NCBI GenBank assembly: GCA_020630955.1
Contig: JAHDIE010000002.1
Location: 140,692 to 199,293, forward strand
From: Saprospiraceae bacterium
GTDB lineage: Bacteria; Bacteroidota; Bacteroidia; Chitinophagales; Saprospiraceae
Length of the DNA: 58,602 nucleotides
Direction: 5' to 3'
The notes beneath the pieces were generated by a model, which saw only the letters and a list, made by a program, of their open reading frames with translations, made no database searches and was not told the origin of the DNA. Position 1 is the first letter of the stretch. Each line of letters starts with the position of its first letter. Of this stretch, positions 45,939-54,344 are shown piece after piece. The position numbers were made by a program, and so were the translations under genes.

Positions 45939-47621
45939 CTACGATTCTTGCCTACTTCCTAATATGATTTGAAGCAACCACGATATTACAATTACAAAGA
46001 TTGCACCTATTGCATTTAACCATAAGAATGCAATACCAAACCATTCAAAATACCAGAAGCAGATTACCAACATTTCTGAAATGATGGCAGCGATAAAAAT
46101 TGCTTTGGCTTTGATATGTTTTAGAAAGAATGCTACAAGGAAAATACCTAATATCGTTCCATAGAAAATGGAACCAACGATATTGACAAATTGAATCAAA
46201 TTCTCAAATAATTTTCCATATAAGGCAAAGAGAATAGCAATAATGCCCCACATTACCGTAAATAACCTGGACATATTAAAGTAATGAGCTTCAGTGGCTT
46301 CTGGCTTAATACCTCTTTTATAGAGATCAACCAAACTTGTCGTTGCTAATGCATTGAGTTCCGAAGCGGTAGAGGACATTGCCGCACATAAAAATACAGC
46401 AAGCAATAATCCAATTAGCCCTTTTGGGAAATTTTCAACAATAAAGTTGATGAACACGTAATCTTTGTCGTTGGTTTCAGCAGTTGGCAGACCTAAGGCA
46501 ATAAGAGATTTTATTGAATCTCTGGCTGCATTTTCTTGAGTTGTGAATGCTGCAAATTCTTCTTTAAATTGATTGCTTGGGTTGTCAATGTTTGCATTGT
46601 TTACTAACGTTGACCTAAGGTTAAAGATATTTTTTAAATTGGCTTCCTGGGTGGCAAGTTCATCGGCATATTGAGTTGTTCTTAATTCTTCAAGGGTAGA
46701 TTTGTTGAAGAATGCCGGCGATGGATTAAATTGATAAAAAACAAATACCATCACTCCCGTCAATAAAATGAAGAATTGCATTGGTATTTTAAGAAATCCA
46801 TTAAATATCAATCCTAATTGACTTTCTCTCACATTCTTTCCTGATAAATATCTTTGGACCTGAGATTGATCTGTTCCAAAATAAGATAGCATTAAAAAAG
46901 TACCTCCTAAGATACCTGTCCAGACTGTGTATTTATTTTCTAGATCAAAACTAAAGTCTAAAATTTGCATCTTATTCCCTGCAGCCGCAATTCTGAGACT
47001 ATCCGTAAAATTTATTCCCTCTGGCATTTTGTTCAATATCAAATAGAAGGCAATGCACATTCCAAGGAAAATAATTCCCATCTGATATTTTTGGGTGACA
47101 TTAACTGCTTTTGTGCCACCTATCATTGTATAAAAAACTACAGAAACACCAATCAGTAAAATGAGAATATCTAAATTCCAACCCAATACCGTTGATAATA
47201 CTATTGCCGGTGCAAAGATGGTGATACCTGCAGCTAATCCTCTCTGAATCAAGAATAATAAGGAGGTTAAGGCCCTTGTTTTATAATCAAATCTAGATTC
47301 TAAAAATTCGTACGCTGTATAAACTTTTAACTTGCTATAGAGAGGTATAAAAAATATGCAGATGATAACCATGGCAATGGGCAATCCGAAATAGAATTGA
47401 ACAAAGCCCATACCATCATGAAATGCTTGTCCAGGTGTGGATAAAAATGTTATAGCACTTGCCTGGGTTGCCATTACAGAAAGTCCAATGGTCCACCAAT
47501 TGGCTTCTCTGTTGCCAACAAGAAAGCTATCTAAAGATTTTCGCTTTCTAGTAACCCATGATCCGTATCCTACAATTAAAACTAAGGTTCCAATCAGAAC
47601 AATCCAATCTATATTCGCCAT
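45939..47621 (-). CDS. Sodium:solute symporter (SSS family)
   Basis: The 560-residue inner-membrane protein has about 13 helices. Its start, DWIVLIGTLVLIVGYGSWV, NREANWWTIGLSVMATQASA and TFLSTPGQAF, and the helix FYTMIGGTKAVNVTQ are diagnostic of the SSS family. A loop of about 90 residues (around 295-385) rich in Thr, Asn and Glu separates two helices and is larger than usual. The family couples Na+ entry to uptake of sugars, amino sugars, amino acids or vitamins. It directly follows a 33-codon gene and a PIG-L deacetylase gene, so a sugar or amino-sugar derivative is the likeliest substrate, by inference. Confidence 0.9.
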   Translation of the reverse strand: MANIDWIVLIGTLVLIVGYGSWVTRKRKSLDSFLVGNREANWWTIGLSVMATQASAITFLSTPGQAFHDGMGFVQFYFGLPIAMVIICIFFIPLYSKLKVYTAYEFLESRFDYKTRALTSLLFLIQRGLAAGITIFAPAIVLSTVLGWNLDILILLIGVSVVFYTMIGGTKAVNVTQKYQMGIIFLGMCIAFYLILNKMPEGINFTDSLRIAAAGNKMQILDFSFDLENKYTVWTGILGGTFLMLSYFGTDQSQVQRYLSGKNVRESQLGLIFNGFLKIPMQFFILLTGVMVFVFYQFNPSPAFFNKSTLEELRTTQYADELATQEANLKNIFNLRSTLVNNANIDNPSNQFKEEFAAFTTQENAARDSIKSLIALGLPTAETNDKDYVFINFIVENFPKGLIGLLLAVFLCAAMSSTASELNALATTSLVDLYKRGIKPEATEAHYFNMSRLFTVMWGIIAILFALYGKLFENLIQFVNIVGSIFYGTILGIFLVAFFLKHIKAKAIFIAAIISEMLVICFWYFEWFGIAFLWLNAIGAIFVIVISWLLQIILGSRQES

Positions 47622-47723
47622 TTATTTTAATGAATTCATAATCAAATAGAAAATAAAAACATAAACGAGATTGACTAGAATCATAAAGTAGTAAGTCTTG
47701 ATATTTTTTCTGGTCTTTTCCAT
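47622..47723 (-). CDS. 33-residue single-pass membrane peptide between PIG-L and symporter genes
   Basis: The ATG at 47723 opens a frame of 33 codons plus TAA. The product has a basic start, MEKTRKNIKTYY, then one hydrophobic helix, FMILVNLVYVFIFYLIM, and the tail NSLK. It begins one base after the PIG-L stop, and its TAA is immediately followed by the symporter ATG. This spacing makes translational coupling with both neighbours very likely. No family is recognised. By analogy with small partner subunits of some SSS symporters, it may assist the symporter; this is inference. Confidence 0.65.
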   Translation of the reverse strand: MEKTRKNIKTYYFMILVNLVYVFIFYLIMNSLK

Positions 47724-47724
47724 T

Positions 47725-50247
47725 TTAATTCGTCAACGCAATCATGTTTGCAAAAATTCTATAGGCGCCTGGCACACCTGCAGGTAGCTGCCTGAACCAA
47801 GAAAAAGAAGAATAGACAAAATATCCATCTCCATATTTGGTAACCAACATTCCCCCTTCATTTGCATCCTCACCTTTGTCATTTGATGAGATTATGGTTT
47901 CATATTGATCATCCCATTCGCTTGCAAAATACAATCCTCGTTCTTGGATCCAATTTTCAAAATCCTTAGAGCTTATTTTATTGGGATAGTTTAAAACTCG
48001 ATGCTCTGGATTAATAATTCTCATTTCCGCATCTTCTTGACAAACTCGAAATCTGCCTAAACTCATAGGGTAAGGCCCAAATTGCTTGGATTTTAGTCTT
48101 CTTGAAGTATTGTATTGTGTAATTAATGTTCCACCATATTCAACATAAGTCATCAAGTTATCTCTATAAACATCAATTTCATCCAAGGTGTTTAGAGCCC
48201 TAATGCCAAGCACGACAGCGTCGAATTTCTTTAAGTATTCAGGTTCACTTGCGCTTAACTCAATCTCTTCAACAGAATAGCCTATATATCTTAAGCATTC
48301 CGGTACTTTATCTCCAGCACCCATGATGTATGCAATATTTTTTCCTGCTGTTTTTATATCCAACTTAGCTACTTTGGCTGATTCAGGTCTGAGTACAGAT
48401 TGCGATGGAATATGGTCATATTCAATTTCAATTAAATCATTGTTGTAAGTTTTTCCGTCCCACGTTGCAGTTGGCCTAATTGTACCGGTAGATTGAGAAG
48501 TGGGTGGGGTTATGGTGAATTTAAACTTTTGAATACCACCTTTTACCTCTATTTGATAATTTGAAGTGAGTGGATGTACAGTCCAAGATTTTGGAACCTT
48601 TAGTTCTACTTCGCCTTGGATATTTGCTCTACCAGCTTCTACTGTCACTTCAACAATTTTGTTATTGCTATCTGGAAAGATCAACATATCTTCTTCGATT
48701 GAAACAAAAACGGGATCGGTGATTTCAAATGGTTGATAAATTTGACCTTTACTTGGGTCAGTATAATAGTAAACAACATCTTTTTCAAATTCAATGAATT
48801 CACCCAAAATATCTACAATGAAGTTTGCTTTATACGACCTTGGTGTTTCAGGAAGTCCGATTTTGTTTTTGTCTTTAACGTCAAACATTCCCAATGTGCC
48901 AGGATCTTTTAACCAGTAATGCGAGGTATTATCAAAGCTGTTAGAAATTTTGATTGTTTTGTATTCTTCAATTCGATTGTTTTCTTCTAGCCTAGTAGCA
49001 GAATCTACGAGGATTTCTCCAGAATTAAGACTCATTTCATTTAATGTCATTGGAACAGATGATCTGTTAACAACTTCCATTTTGATCTCTATCGAATCTC
49101 CTGGAACAACTCTATGAGCATCTGCGCTGGCTTCTAGATACAAGCCACCACAAGCAAGGATTATGTTTTTGACTTCTTCAAGCTTTATTTTTTTCCAATG
49201 ATTATCATCCAAATTATTGATCAACTTATAGATTTCTATAAGGTCATGGATGCTTTCCGAAGGGTTTGTGAAATTATAATCCGCCAATAATTGGTTGACC
49301 ATTTCTCCAATTTTTGTGCCGCCTTCAACTCTTGACCAAGTTGTGTTTATTCCTGCAAATGGATTCGTTTTATCGATAGGCATTTCACCCTTGAGTAGTT
49401 CAAGATATTCCGTATATGACCCTCTAGATCCTGCGGATCCAAATCCTTGACATTTATGCATACTTCTAGCTTCTGCAGCAATTTCTGTATTTGACTTTCC
49501 CAATAATTCATAATATGCGCCAATATCCATAGACATAAGATTGGTTTTGTCCGCTTCCGCAAATTTTTCTCTACTTCCATAGAACCACCAAGAAGTGTTA
49601 AAGAAAAGTCTTTGCGGTTGCCAAGTATTAATTCCTTCGTTGAGAAGTTCTGGATAAGAAGATGAGTCTCCAACCAGATCAAAAGCTTCTACCGATAACA
49701 TGGCAGAGGAGGTATGATGCCCATGAGTTCTTCCTGGACTTCTGTGATCAAATCTATTAATAATGATGTCCGGCTTGAATTTTCTAATAACTCTTACAAC
49801 ATCCGAAAGTACTTCATCCTTATTCCAAATTGCAAGGGTTTCATCAGGATGTTTGCTATAACCAAAATCTATCGCTCTGCTAAAGAACTGTTGGCCCCCG
49901 TCAATTGATCTTGCCCCTAGAAGTTCTTGAGTTCTTAATACACCTAAAAGTTCTTGAATTTCTGTTCCGATAAGATTTTGCCCACCATCTCCTCTGGTGA
50001 GAGATAAGTAGGCTGTTCGTGCCTTAAGATCATTGGAAAGGTAAGAGATAAGTCTTGTATTCTCGTCATCAGGGTGGGCAGCAATGTAAAGCGCTGTTCC
50101 CAAGAAATTTAGTTTTTCAATGGCGTGATATATTTCAGCTGAAGTATAACTTTTGGGTTTTTGTCCTGAAAGCTTACTTGAAAAACAAAGGTATAGTGCA
50201 AATGCAAATAAAAAAATTCTCATCTTTGGGTTAATTCCTTTAATCAT
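47725..50247 (-). CDS. Secreted PIG-L/LmbE family deacetylase with a GATase-like C-terminal domain
   Basis: The 840-residue protein has a signal peptide (MRIFLFAFALYLCFSSKLSG; an ATG at 50223 is an alternative start giving the same signal). The LmbE fold covers about residues 45-260 with zinc motif AAHPDDE (His58, Asp61) and RTHGHH (His178). An all-beta domain follows (about 370-620), then a Rossmann/GATase1-like domain (about 650-840, FDAVVLGIRALNTLD). PIG-L enzymes remove acetyl groups from N-acetylglucosamine-containing compounds. This one is exported and probably acts on envelope or environmental sugars whose products the downstream symporter may take up. Confidence 0.85.
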   Translation of the reverse strand: MIKGINPKMRIFLFAFALYLCFSSKLSGQKPKSYTSAEIYHAIEKLNFLGTALYIAAHPDDENTRLISYLSNDLKARTAYLSLTRGDGGQNLIGTEIQELLGVLRTQELLGARSIDGGQQFFSRAIDFGYSKHPDETLAIWNKDEVLSDVVRVIRKFKPDIIINRFDHRSPGRTHGHHTSSAMLSVEAFDLVGDSSSYPELLNEGINTWQPQRLFFNTSWWFYGSREKFAEADKTNLMSMDIGAYYELLGKSNTEIAAEARSMHKCQGFGSAGSRGSYTEYLELLKGEMPIDKTNPFAGINTTWSRVEGGTKIGEMVNQLLADYNFTNPSESIHDLIEIYKLINNLDDNHWKKIKLEEVKNIILACGGLYLEASADAHRVVPGDSIEIKMEVVNRSSVPMTLNEMSLNSGEILVDSATRLEENNRIEEYKTIKISNSFDNTSHYWLKDPGTLGMFDVKDKNKIGLPETPRSYKANFIVDILGEFIEFEKDVVYYYTDPSKGQIYQPFEITDPVFVSIEEDMLIFPDSNNKIVEVTVEAGRANIQGEVELKVPKSWTVHPLTSNYQIEVKGGIQKFKFTITPPTSQSTGTIRPTATWDGKTYNNDLIEIEYDHIPSQSVLRPESAKVAKLDIKTAGKNIAYIMGAGDKVPECLRYIGYSVEEIELSASEPEYLKKFDAVVLGIRALNTLDEIDVYRDNLMTYVEYGGTLITQYNTSRRLKSKQFGPYPMSLGRFRVCQEDAEMRIINPEHRVLNYPNKISSKDFENWIQERGLYFASEWDDQYETIISSNDKGEDANEGGMLVTKYGDGYFVYSSFSWFRQLPAGVPGAYRIFANMIALTN

Positions 50248-50327
50248 CTTGATTTATATCGTTTTTTTGCTTTTAATGTGTAAAAACACTAATAGTCAGT
50301 AATTTACGAATAATAATAAAAATACAA

Positions 50328-51893
50328 ATGATAAGATTTATAGTTCTTTTAGTCTTTAGCATATTCATTAATGGCAAGTCCATCGCACAATCTGAATTTA
50401 CTTGGAGTGAGGATATTGCTTGCTTGATATATTCTCATTGTACCACTTGTCATAATGGTAATGGTGTTGCGCCTTTTGCTTTGGAGTCTTACGATGATGC
50501 CGTTACATTTAAGGATAATATTTTAATAGAAGTACTAAATGGAACAATGCCCCCTTGGCCAGCTAAATTTCCTGAAAGTCATTTTATGGGTGATCATTCG
50601 TTAAGTCAAGCTGAAATTGATGCCATAGAAGATTGGATTAGAAATGATACACCGTCAGGAGATTTATCCCTTGCACCTGAGGCGCCAACATTTGAATCAA
50701 ATATTCAAATTACAGATCCCGATTTAATCATAGAAATACCAGAATATACGGTCCCCAATTTACAGGACAATGATCTGTATAAGTGTTTTGTTTTTCCATT
50801 GGATTTGGATCAAGATGTATTTGTTAAAGCCATAGAAGTTGTTCCTGGCAACACAAAGGCAGTGCATCATGTTTTATTATATCATGATACCAGCAATATT
50901 CCTATCAATCTTGATAACCAAGATCCAGAAATTGGATATACCTGTTTTGGGGGTATTGGTTCAAATAGTGCTCAATTGGTCGGTGGTTGGGCACCTGGAG
51001 GAGAAGCACAATTTTTTCCAGAAGGAATGGGTGTGAAAATTCCTGGAAATACGAATTTGGTGGTACAAGTTCATTATCCTGCTTATGCCCATGGGGAAGT
51101 GGATCAAACAGACATTCGATTGGAATTGACTACAGAAGATCAAAGGGACCTGTCTGTTGCCCCAGTCCTTAATCATTTTATTAGTATGATTGACGGTCCA
51201 TTGATCATCCCTGCAAATACTGTAAAAACTTTTAATCAAGTATGGACTGTTCCAGCCAAGTTAACTTTTACTGGAGTAGCACCTCATGCTCATCTTATTT
51301 GCACAAGTATGGAATCTTGGGCTATAACTCCAGAAGGAGATAGAATTGATCTAGTGGATATCCCCAATTGGGATTTTGATTGGCAGAAGTTTTATGCTTT
51401 TAAGCGACCTGTAATTTTAGAAGCCGGAACAAAAATCTACGGAAGAGCTACTTACGATAATACAATCAATAATCATCACAATCCAAATAATCCACCTCAG
51501 TTGGTCACACTTGGTGAGGATACAGATGAAGAAATGATGGTGTTTTTCTATACCTTGACGGCCTATATGCCTGGTGATGAGAATCTTGTTTTTGAAGAAT
51601 CTTTACATAAAGAACATTTGGATGGTTGTGGTTTTGAATTAACCAACAACGAAACATTTACGGAAGTGGATGAAATAAACATCTTTCCGAATCCTACAAG
51701 TAAAGAGTTATATATTGAGAGTAAATCAGAAATTACAAAAATTCAATTATTCGATGTTTTAGGTCACCAGGTATTAAAGTATGAAGCAGATGATATTCTG
51801 CGGATCCATGTAGGAAATCTTTCAAAAGGGACTTACACGATTCAGATGCAGGTAAAAAATACGGTCGTGACTAAAATGATTGTTGTAGAATAA
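50328..51893 (+). CDS. T9SS-exported heme-c/copper type II monooxygenase-like protein
   Basis: The 521-residue protein has a signal peptide, a cytochrome-c-like domain (about 25-110) with heme site C38-TTC-H42 and candidate axial Met74 in MPPWPAKF, and a copper-monooxygenase fold of the PHM type. The copper residues are readable: His180-His181 (VHHVLLYHD) and His249 (VQVHYPAYAHG), then HAH at 320-322 and Met403/404 (DTDEEMMVFFYT). The last 75 residues form a T9SS type A tail (INIFPNPTSKELYIES). Family chemistry is hydroxylation with copper, O2 and an electron donor; here the heme could supply electrons. The substrate is unknown. It is divergent from the PIG-L gene. Confidence 0.85.
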   Translation: MIRFIVLLVFSIFINGKSIAQSEFTWSEDIACLIYSHCTTCHNGNGVAPFALESYDDAVTFKDNILIEVLNGTMPPWPAKFPESHFMGDHSLSQAEIDAIEDWIRNDTPSGDLSLAPEAPTFESNIQITDPDLIIEIPEYTVPNLQDNDLYKCFVFPLDLDQDVFVKAIEVVPGNTKAVHHVLLYHDTSNIPINLDNQDPEIGYTCFGGIGSNSAQLVGGWAPGGEAQFFPEGMGVKIPGNTNLVVQVHYPAYAHGEVDQTDIRLELTTEDQRDLSVAPVLNHFISMIDGPLIIPANTVKTFNQVWTVPAKLTFTGVAPHAHLICTSMESWAITPEGDRIDLVDIPNWDFDWQKFYAFKRPVILEAGTKIYGRATYDNTINNHHNPNNPPQLVTLGEDTDEEMMVFFYTLTAYMPGDENLVFEESLHKEHLDGCGFELTNNETFTEVDEINIFPNPTSKELYIESKSEITKIQLFDVLGHQVLKYEADDILRIHVGNLSKGTYTIQMQVKNTVVTKMIVVE

Positions 51894-51911
51894 AAAAAGA
51901 AAAATAAATAT

Positions 51912-51943
51912 AAAGGGTAGGTTGCCTGAATTTACCCTTTTTT
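51912..51943. terminator. Bidirectional terminator between convergent genes
   Basis: AAAGGGTA pairs with TACCCTTT around a 13-base loop, with a T-run on the plus strand and an A/T-rich stretch on the other. It overlaps the stop codon region of the small minus-strand gene and closes both genes. Confidence 0.75.
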
Positions 51944-52151
51944 ATGCTTTTGCTTCTGGCATTTGGCAATCCTGCTCTGGGGTTTTACCGCAAACTGTAC
52001 ATTCACCAATTTCATTTTTTAGCATTGGATTATTGGTTGCACAAGTTCCTCTAAACTCATTTCCTGTGAAGATGTATCTTATGTTTATTAAGAAAAAGGA
52101 CAGTCCAAAAACAGTAAAGATGATCAATAAAATATATAAAAATTGACTCAT
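51942..52151 (-). CDS. Small Cys-rich membrane protein, NqrM-like
   Basis: The 69-residue protein has an N-terminal helix (FLYILLIIFTVFGLSFFLI) and a short soluble tail with four cysteines: Cys37 (RGTCATNN), Cys51/Cys54 (GECTVCGK) and Cys62 (DCQMP). This resembles the NqrM/DUF539 family, thought to help assemble the Fe site of the Na+-NQR complex. No nqr genes are nearby, so a related Bacteroidota small membrane family is equally possible. The four Cys could bind Fe or Zn. The gene lies between a terminator and mazG, transcribed away from mazG. Confidence 0.6.
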   Translation of the reverse strand: MSQFLYILLIIFTVFGLSFFLINIRYIFTGNEFRGTCATNNPMLKNEIGECTVCGKTPEQDCQMPEAKA

Positions 52152-52213
52152 GAAAATTGAGTTATATTTACTATGTAATAATTAATGAACGAAAATACAG
52201 TTAATAAGTTTTA

Positions 52214-52978
52214 ATGAATAATAAATCTTTAGCTTTTGTACGTCTTTTAGGAATAATGGATGATTTAAGGGAGAAATGTCCATGGGATAGGAAGCAAACC
52301 ATGGAATCTTTAAGAAACCTTACCATTGAGGAAACTTATGAATTGGCAGATGCAATTTTAGACAAAGACTTGGACGGAATTAAGGAGGAGTTAGGTGATC
52401 TTATGTTGCATATGGTTTTTTATGCTAAAATTGCTGAAGAAGAAAAGGCCTTTGATATTGCGGATGTGATGAATAATGTTTGCGAGAAATTAATCAATAG
52501 ACATCCGCACATTTATGGAAATGTAATTGCTGAGAATGAGGAAGAAGTTAAAAAGAATTGGGAGCAATTAAAAATGAAAGAAGGCAAGAAATCTGTACTT
52601 GGAGGTGTCCCTAAATCACTTCCAGCGATGGTTAAAGCTTATAGAATGCAGGATAAAACTGCTCAAGTAGGATTTGAATGGGATCAACTCGATCAAGTTT
52701 GGGAAAAAGTTGAAGAAGAGATAGAAGAATTGAAGGAGGCGATTGAATCAAAGGATGCTGTGAAAATCGAGGAAGAATATGGAGATGTACTTTTTTCCCT
52801 CATCAATTACGGAAGATACTTGAAACTAGATCCTGAGACTGCCTTGGAAAGGATAAATAAAAAATTTAAGCGCCGTTTTGAATACATAGAGACGCATGCA
52901 CCCAAACCTTTGACAGAAATGAGCTTAGAAGAAATGGATCAATTATGGGAAGCTTCGAAATTATCTGCCCTCCCTTAA
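52214..52978 (+). CDS. mazG: Nucleoside triphosphate pyrophosphohydrolase MazG
   Basis: The 254-residue protein has two MazG domains. The first contains CPWDRKQTMESLRNLTIEET and the metal-binding EELGDLMLH; the second contains GFEWDQLDQVWEKVEEEIEE and EEYGDVLFSLINY. These match E. coli MazG (263 residues), which hydrolyses NTPs to NMP and PPi. The start is the ATG at 52214. Its end overlaps the convergent DUF6438 gene by 18 bases. Confidence 0.95.
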   Translation: MNNKSLAFVRLLGIMDDLREKCPWDRKQTMESLRNLTIEETYELADAILDKDLDGIKEELGDLMLHMVFYAKIAEEEKAFDIADVMNNVCEKLINRHPHIYGNVIAENEEEVKKNWEQLKMKEGKKSVLGGVPKSLPAMVKAYRMQDKTAQVGFEWDQLDQVWEKVEEEIEELKEAIESKDAVKIEEEYGDVLFSLINYGRYLKLDPETALERINKKFKRRFEYIETHAPKPLTEMSLEEMDQLWEASKLSALP

Positions 52979-53731
52979 ACTGGTTTTTTTATTAAATTCC
53001 GCACTGATAATATTTGGATCATTGTTTAGTATCTGCATAATCATATCTGCGTCTACTTTTTTCGTATCATAGGTTATCAACCAAAGGTCCAAGTTGGGGG
53101 CAATTTTTTTAATAATCCTTAGTCCGTATAAATTTTTCTTCTCTTGAAACCATTTGGAGAAATTAATATTTGGCATAGGCTGAACGATGATTTCAGTCTT
53201 AATCACTTTTGGCTTTTCTTTCTCTTTCACTTCTTCGCTTGCAGGTTCTTTGTATTTTTCAAGAAGCCTCCAATCTTTTGAAGATGCGATATCTTCTAAC
53301 ATAACCTGCAGGTCTCTCAAAGTCTGAGGTCTCTCTAATTTTCCACTGACTTCTTTCAATTCCTTATTTTTTGATTTATAGGAAATTTTTACAGCAGGTG
53401 CATCCGGTACGTTACTTTCATATTCATTTTTGAAGTTGTAAAAATCAGCTTTTTCAAAGGCGTTGACTAAACTTTTTAGTTCTTCTTTGGAAATTGTTTT
53501 GTCATAAATTCCCAATTTATCACTATGTCGATCCCCATAAAATTTTGTGTAACCGCCTTCATAAATTTCAAGTTTATACATTGGACATTTTCCAAAACAA
53601 GGTCCTTTGATCATTTTAAAGATAAGATCGGAATCATTTAATTCTTCAACAGGTTTTGGTGTTTTACATGAAAAATAAATTGTTGATGAAAAGAAAAATA
53701 TTGAGAAAAGTAAAAATTGAAAGGTCTTCAA
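52961..53731 (-). CDS. DUF6438-domain lipoprotein
   Basis: The protein is a lipoprotein (signal ending in YFSC). Its N-terminal domain contains KGPCFGKCPMYKLEIYEGG and later NVPDAPAVKISYKSK, matching DUF6438. The second half (from about residue 170) holds a repeated-looking alpha/beta domain with NIISAEFNKKTSL at the end. I choose the TTG at 53731, which gives MKTFQFLLFSIFFFSS, a normal lipoprotein signal. The upstream TTG at 53761 belongs to a TAATTTTG promoter box. No ATG exists near the signal. Function is unknown. Confidence 0.7.
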   Translation of the reverse strand: MKTFQFLLFSIFFFSSTIYFSCKTPKPVEELNDSDLIFKMIKGPCFGKCPMYKLEIYEGGYTKFYGDRHSDKLGIYDKTISKEELKSLVNAFEKADFYNFKNEYESNVPDAPAVKISYKSKNKELKEVSGKLERPQTLRDLQVMLEDIASSKDWRLLEKYKEPASEEVKEKEKPKVIKTEIIVQPMPNINFSKWFQEKKNLYGLRIIKKIAPNLDLWLITYDTKKVDADMIMQILNNDPNIISAEFNKKTSLREGR

Positions 53732-53758
53732 AACTAAAGTTTTATTGATAATAGTACC

Positions 53759-53766
53759 CAAAATTA
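53759..53766 (-). promoter_or_regulatory. TAnnTTTG box upstream of the DUF6438 gene
   Basis: On the minus strand TAATTTTG lies 27 bases before the chosen TTG start. A second box, TAGTTTTG at 53729-53736, has TTTG 22 bases upstream but would begin transcription within the signal sequence. The first is therefore the better candidate. Confidence 0.4.
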
Positions 53767-53834
53767 AGCTTTTATCGCTAAAGTTTCCTTAATTTATGTG
53801 TTGAGGCCTTTTGTTTCATATTTTGTGATTAATT

Positions 53835-54341
53835 ATGAGAATATTCCATATCAAATTGCTTTGTTTAGCTCTATTTGCTGGTGCATGTTCAGAAGAAAGC
53901 GATAAGAATATCGTTAAAAAGATTGAGGTGCAATCAGAATTTAAGGCCAAAATTAAGTCTGTTGCAGGTGATCACTTTGATGATGATTCTTTTCTTCCAA
54001 TGCCGATCTTTTTTAACCTTGGGACTTTAAATACTAATGATGAGAGGCAGGTTGAAACAATTATATTGTCTGATAAGTTAATAAAGGGTAAATCTATAAA
54101 CATCAAGCCTGTAAGCCTTTTTAAATTCAAAAAAGATAGTGTAAGTATGGATTACATTATTTCTGTGCCAGTTGATTCCACAGATAATTTCTTAAATATT
54201 TATAGTTTTCATGATTTGAGTAATAAACAATATCAAACCAAATTTTTAATTGAAGATTGGTTTAGAGGAAATTGTAAAATTGGGCACTGCAGTAATTTTG
54301 AATGGCAAAGTGAAATTCAAGCACTTAAGTACTTTGATTGA
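53835..54341 (+). CDS. Lipoprotein of unknown function
   Basis: The 168-residue protein has a lipoprotein signal (MRIFHIKLLCLALFAGAC, Cys18). The mature part has no recognised domain; a Cys-His segment (CKIGHCSNFEWQ) near the end might bind metal. It precedes the GNAT-fold gene by three bases, so the two are co-transcribed. No clear promoter is visible upstream. Its function is unknown. Confidence 0.7.
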   Translation: MRIFHIKLLCLALFAGACSEESDKNIVKKIEVQSEFKAKIKSVAGDHFDDDSFLPMPIFFNLGTLNTNDERQVETIILSDKLIKGKSINIKPVSLFKFKKDSVSMDYIISVPVDSTDNFLNIYSFHDLSNKQYQTKFLIEDWFRGNCKIGHCSNFEWQSEIQALKYFD

Positions 54342-54344
54342 TCA

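Noticed and set aside
51922-52146. Plus-strand 74-codon frame
   Set aside because: It lies opposite the Cys-rich membrane protein gene, which has a good membrane helix and ordered cysteines; the plus frame also runs through the terminator.
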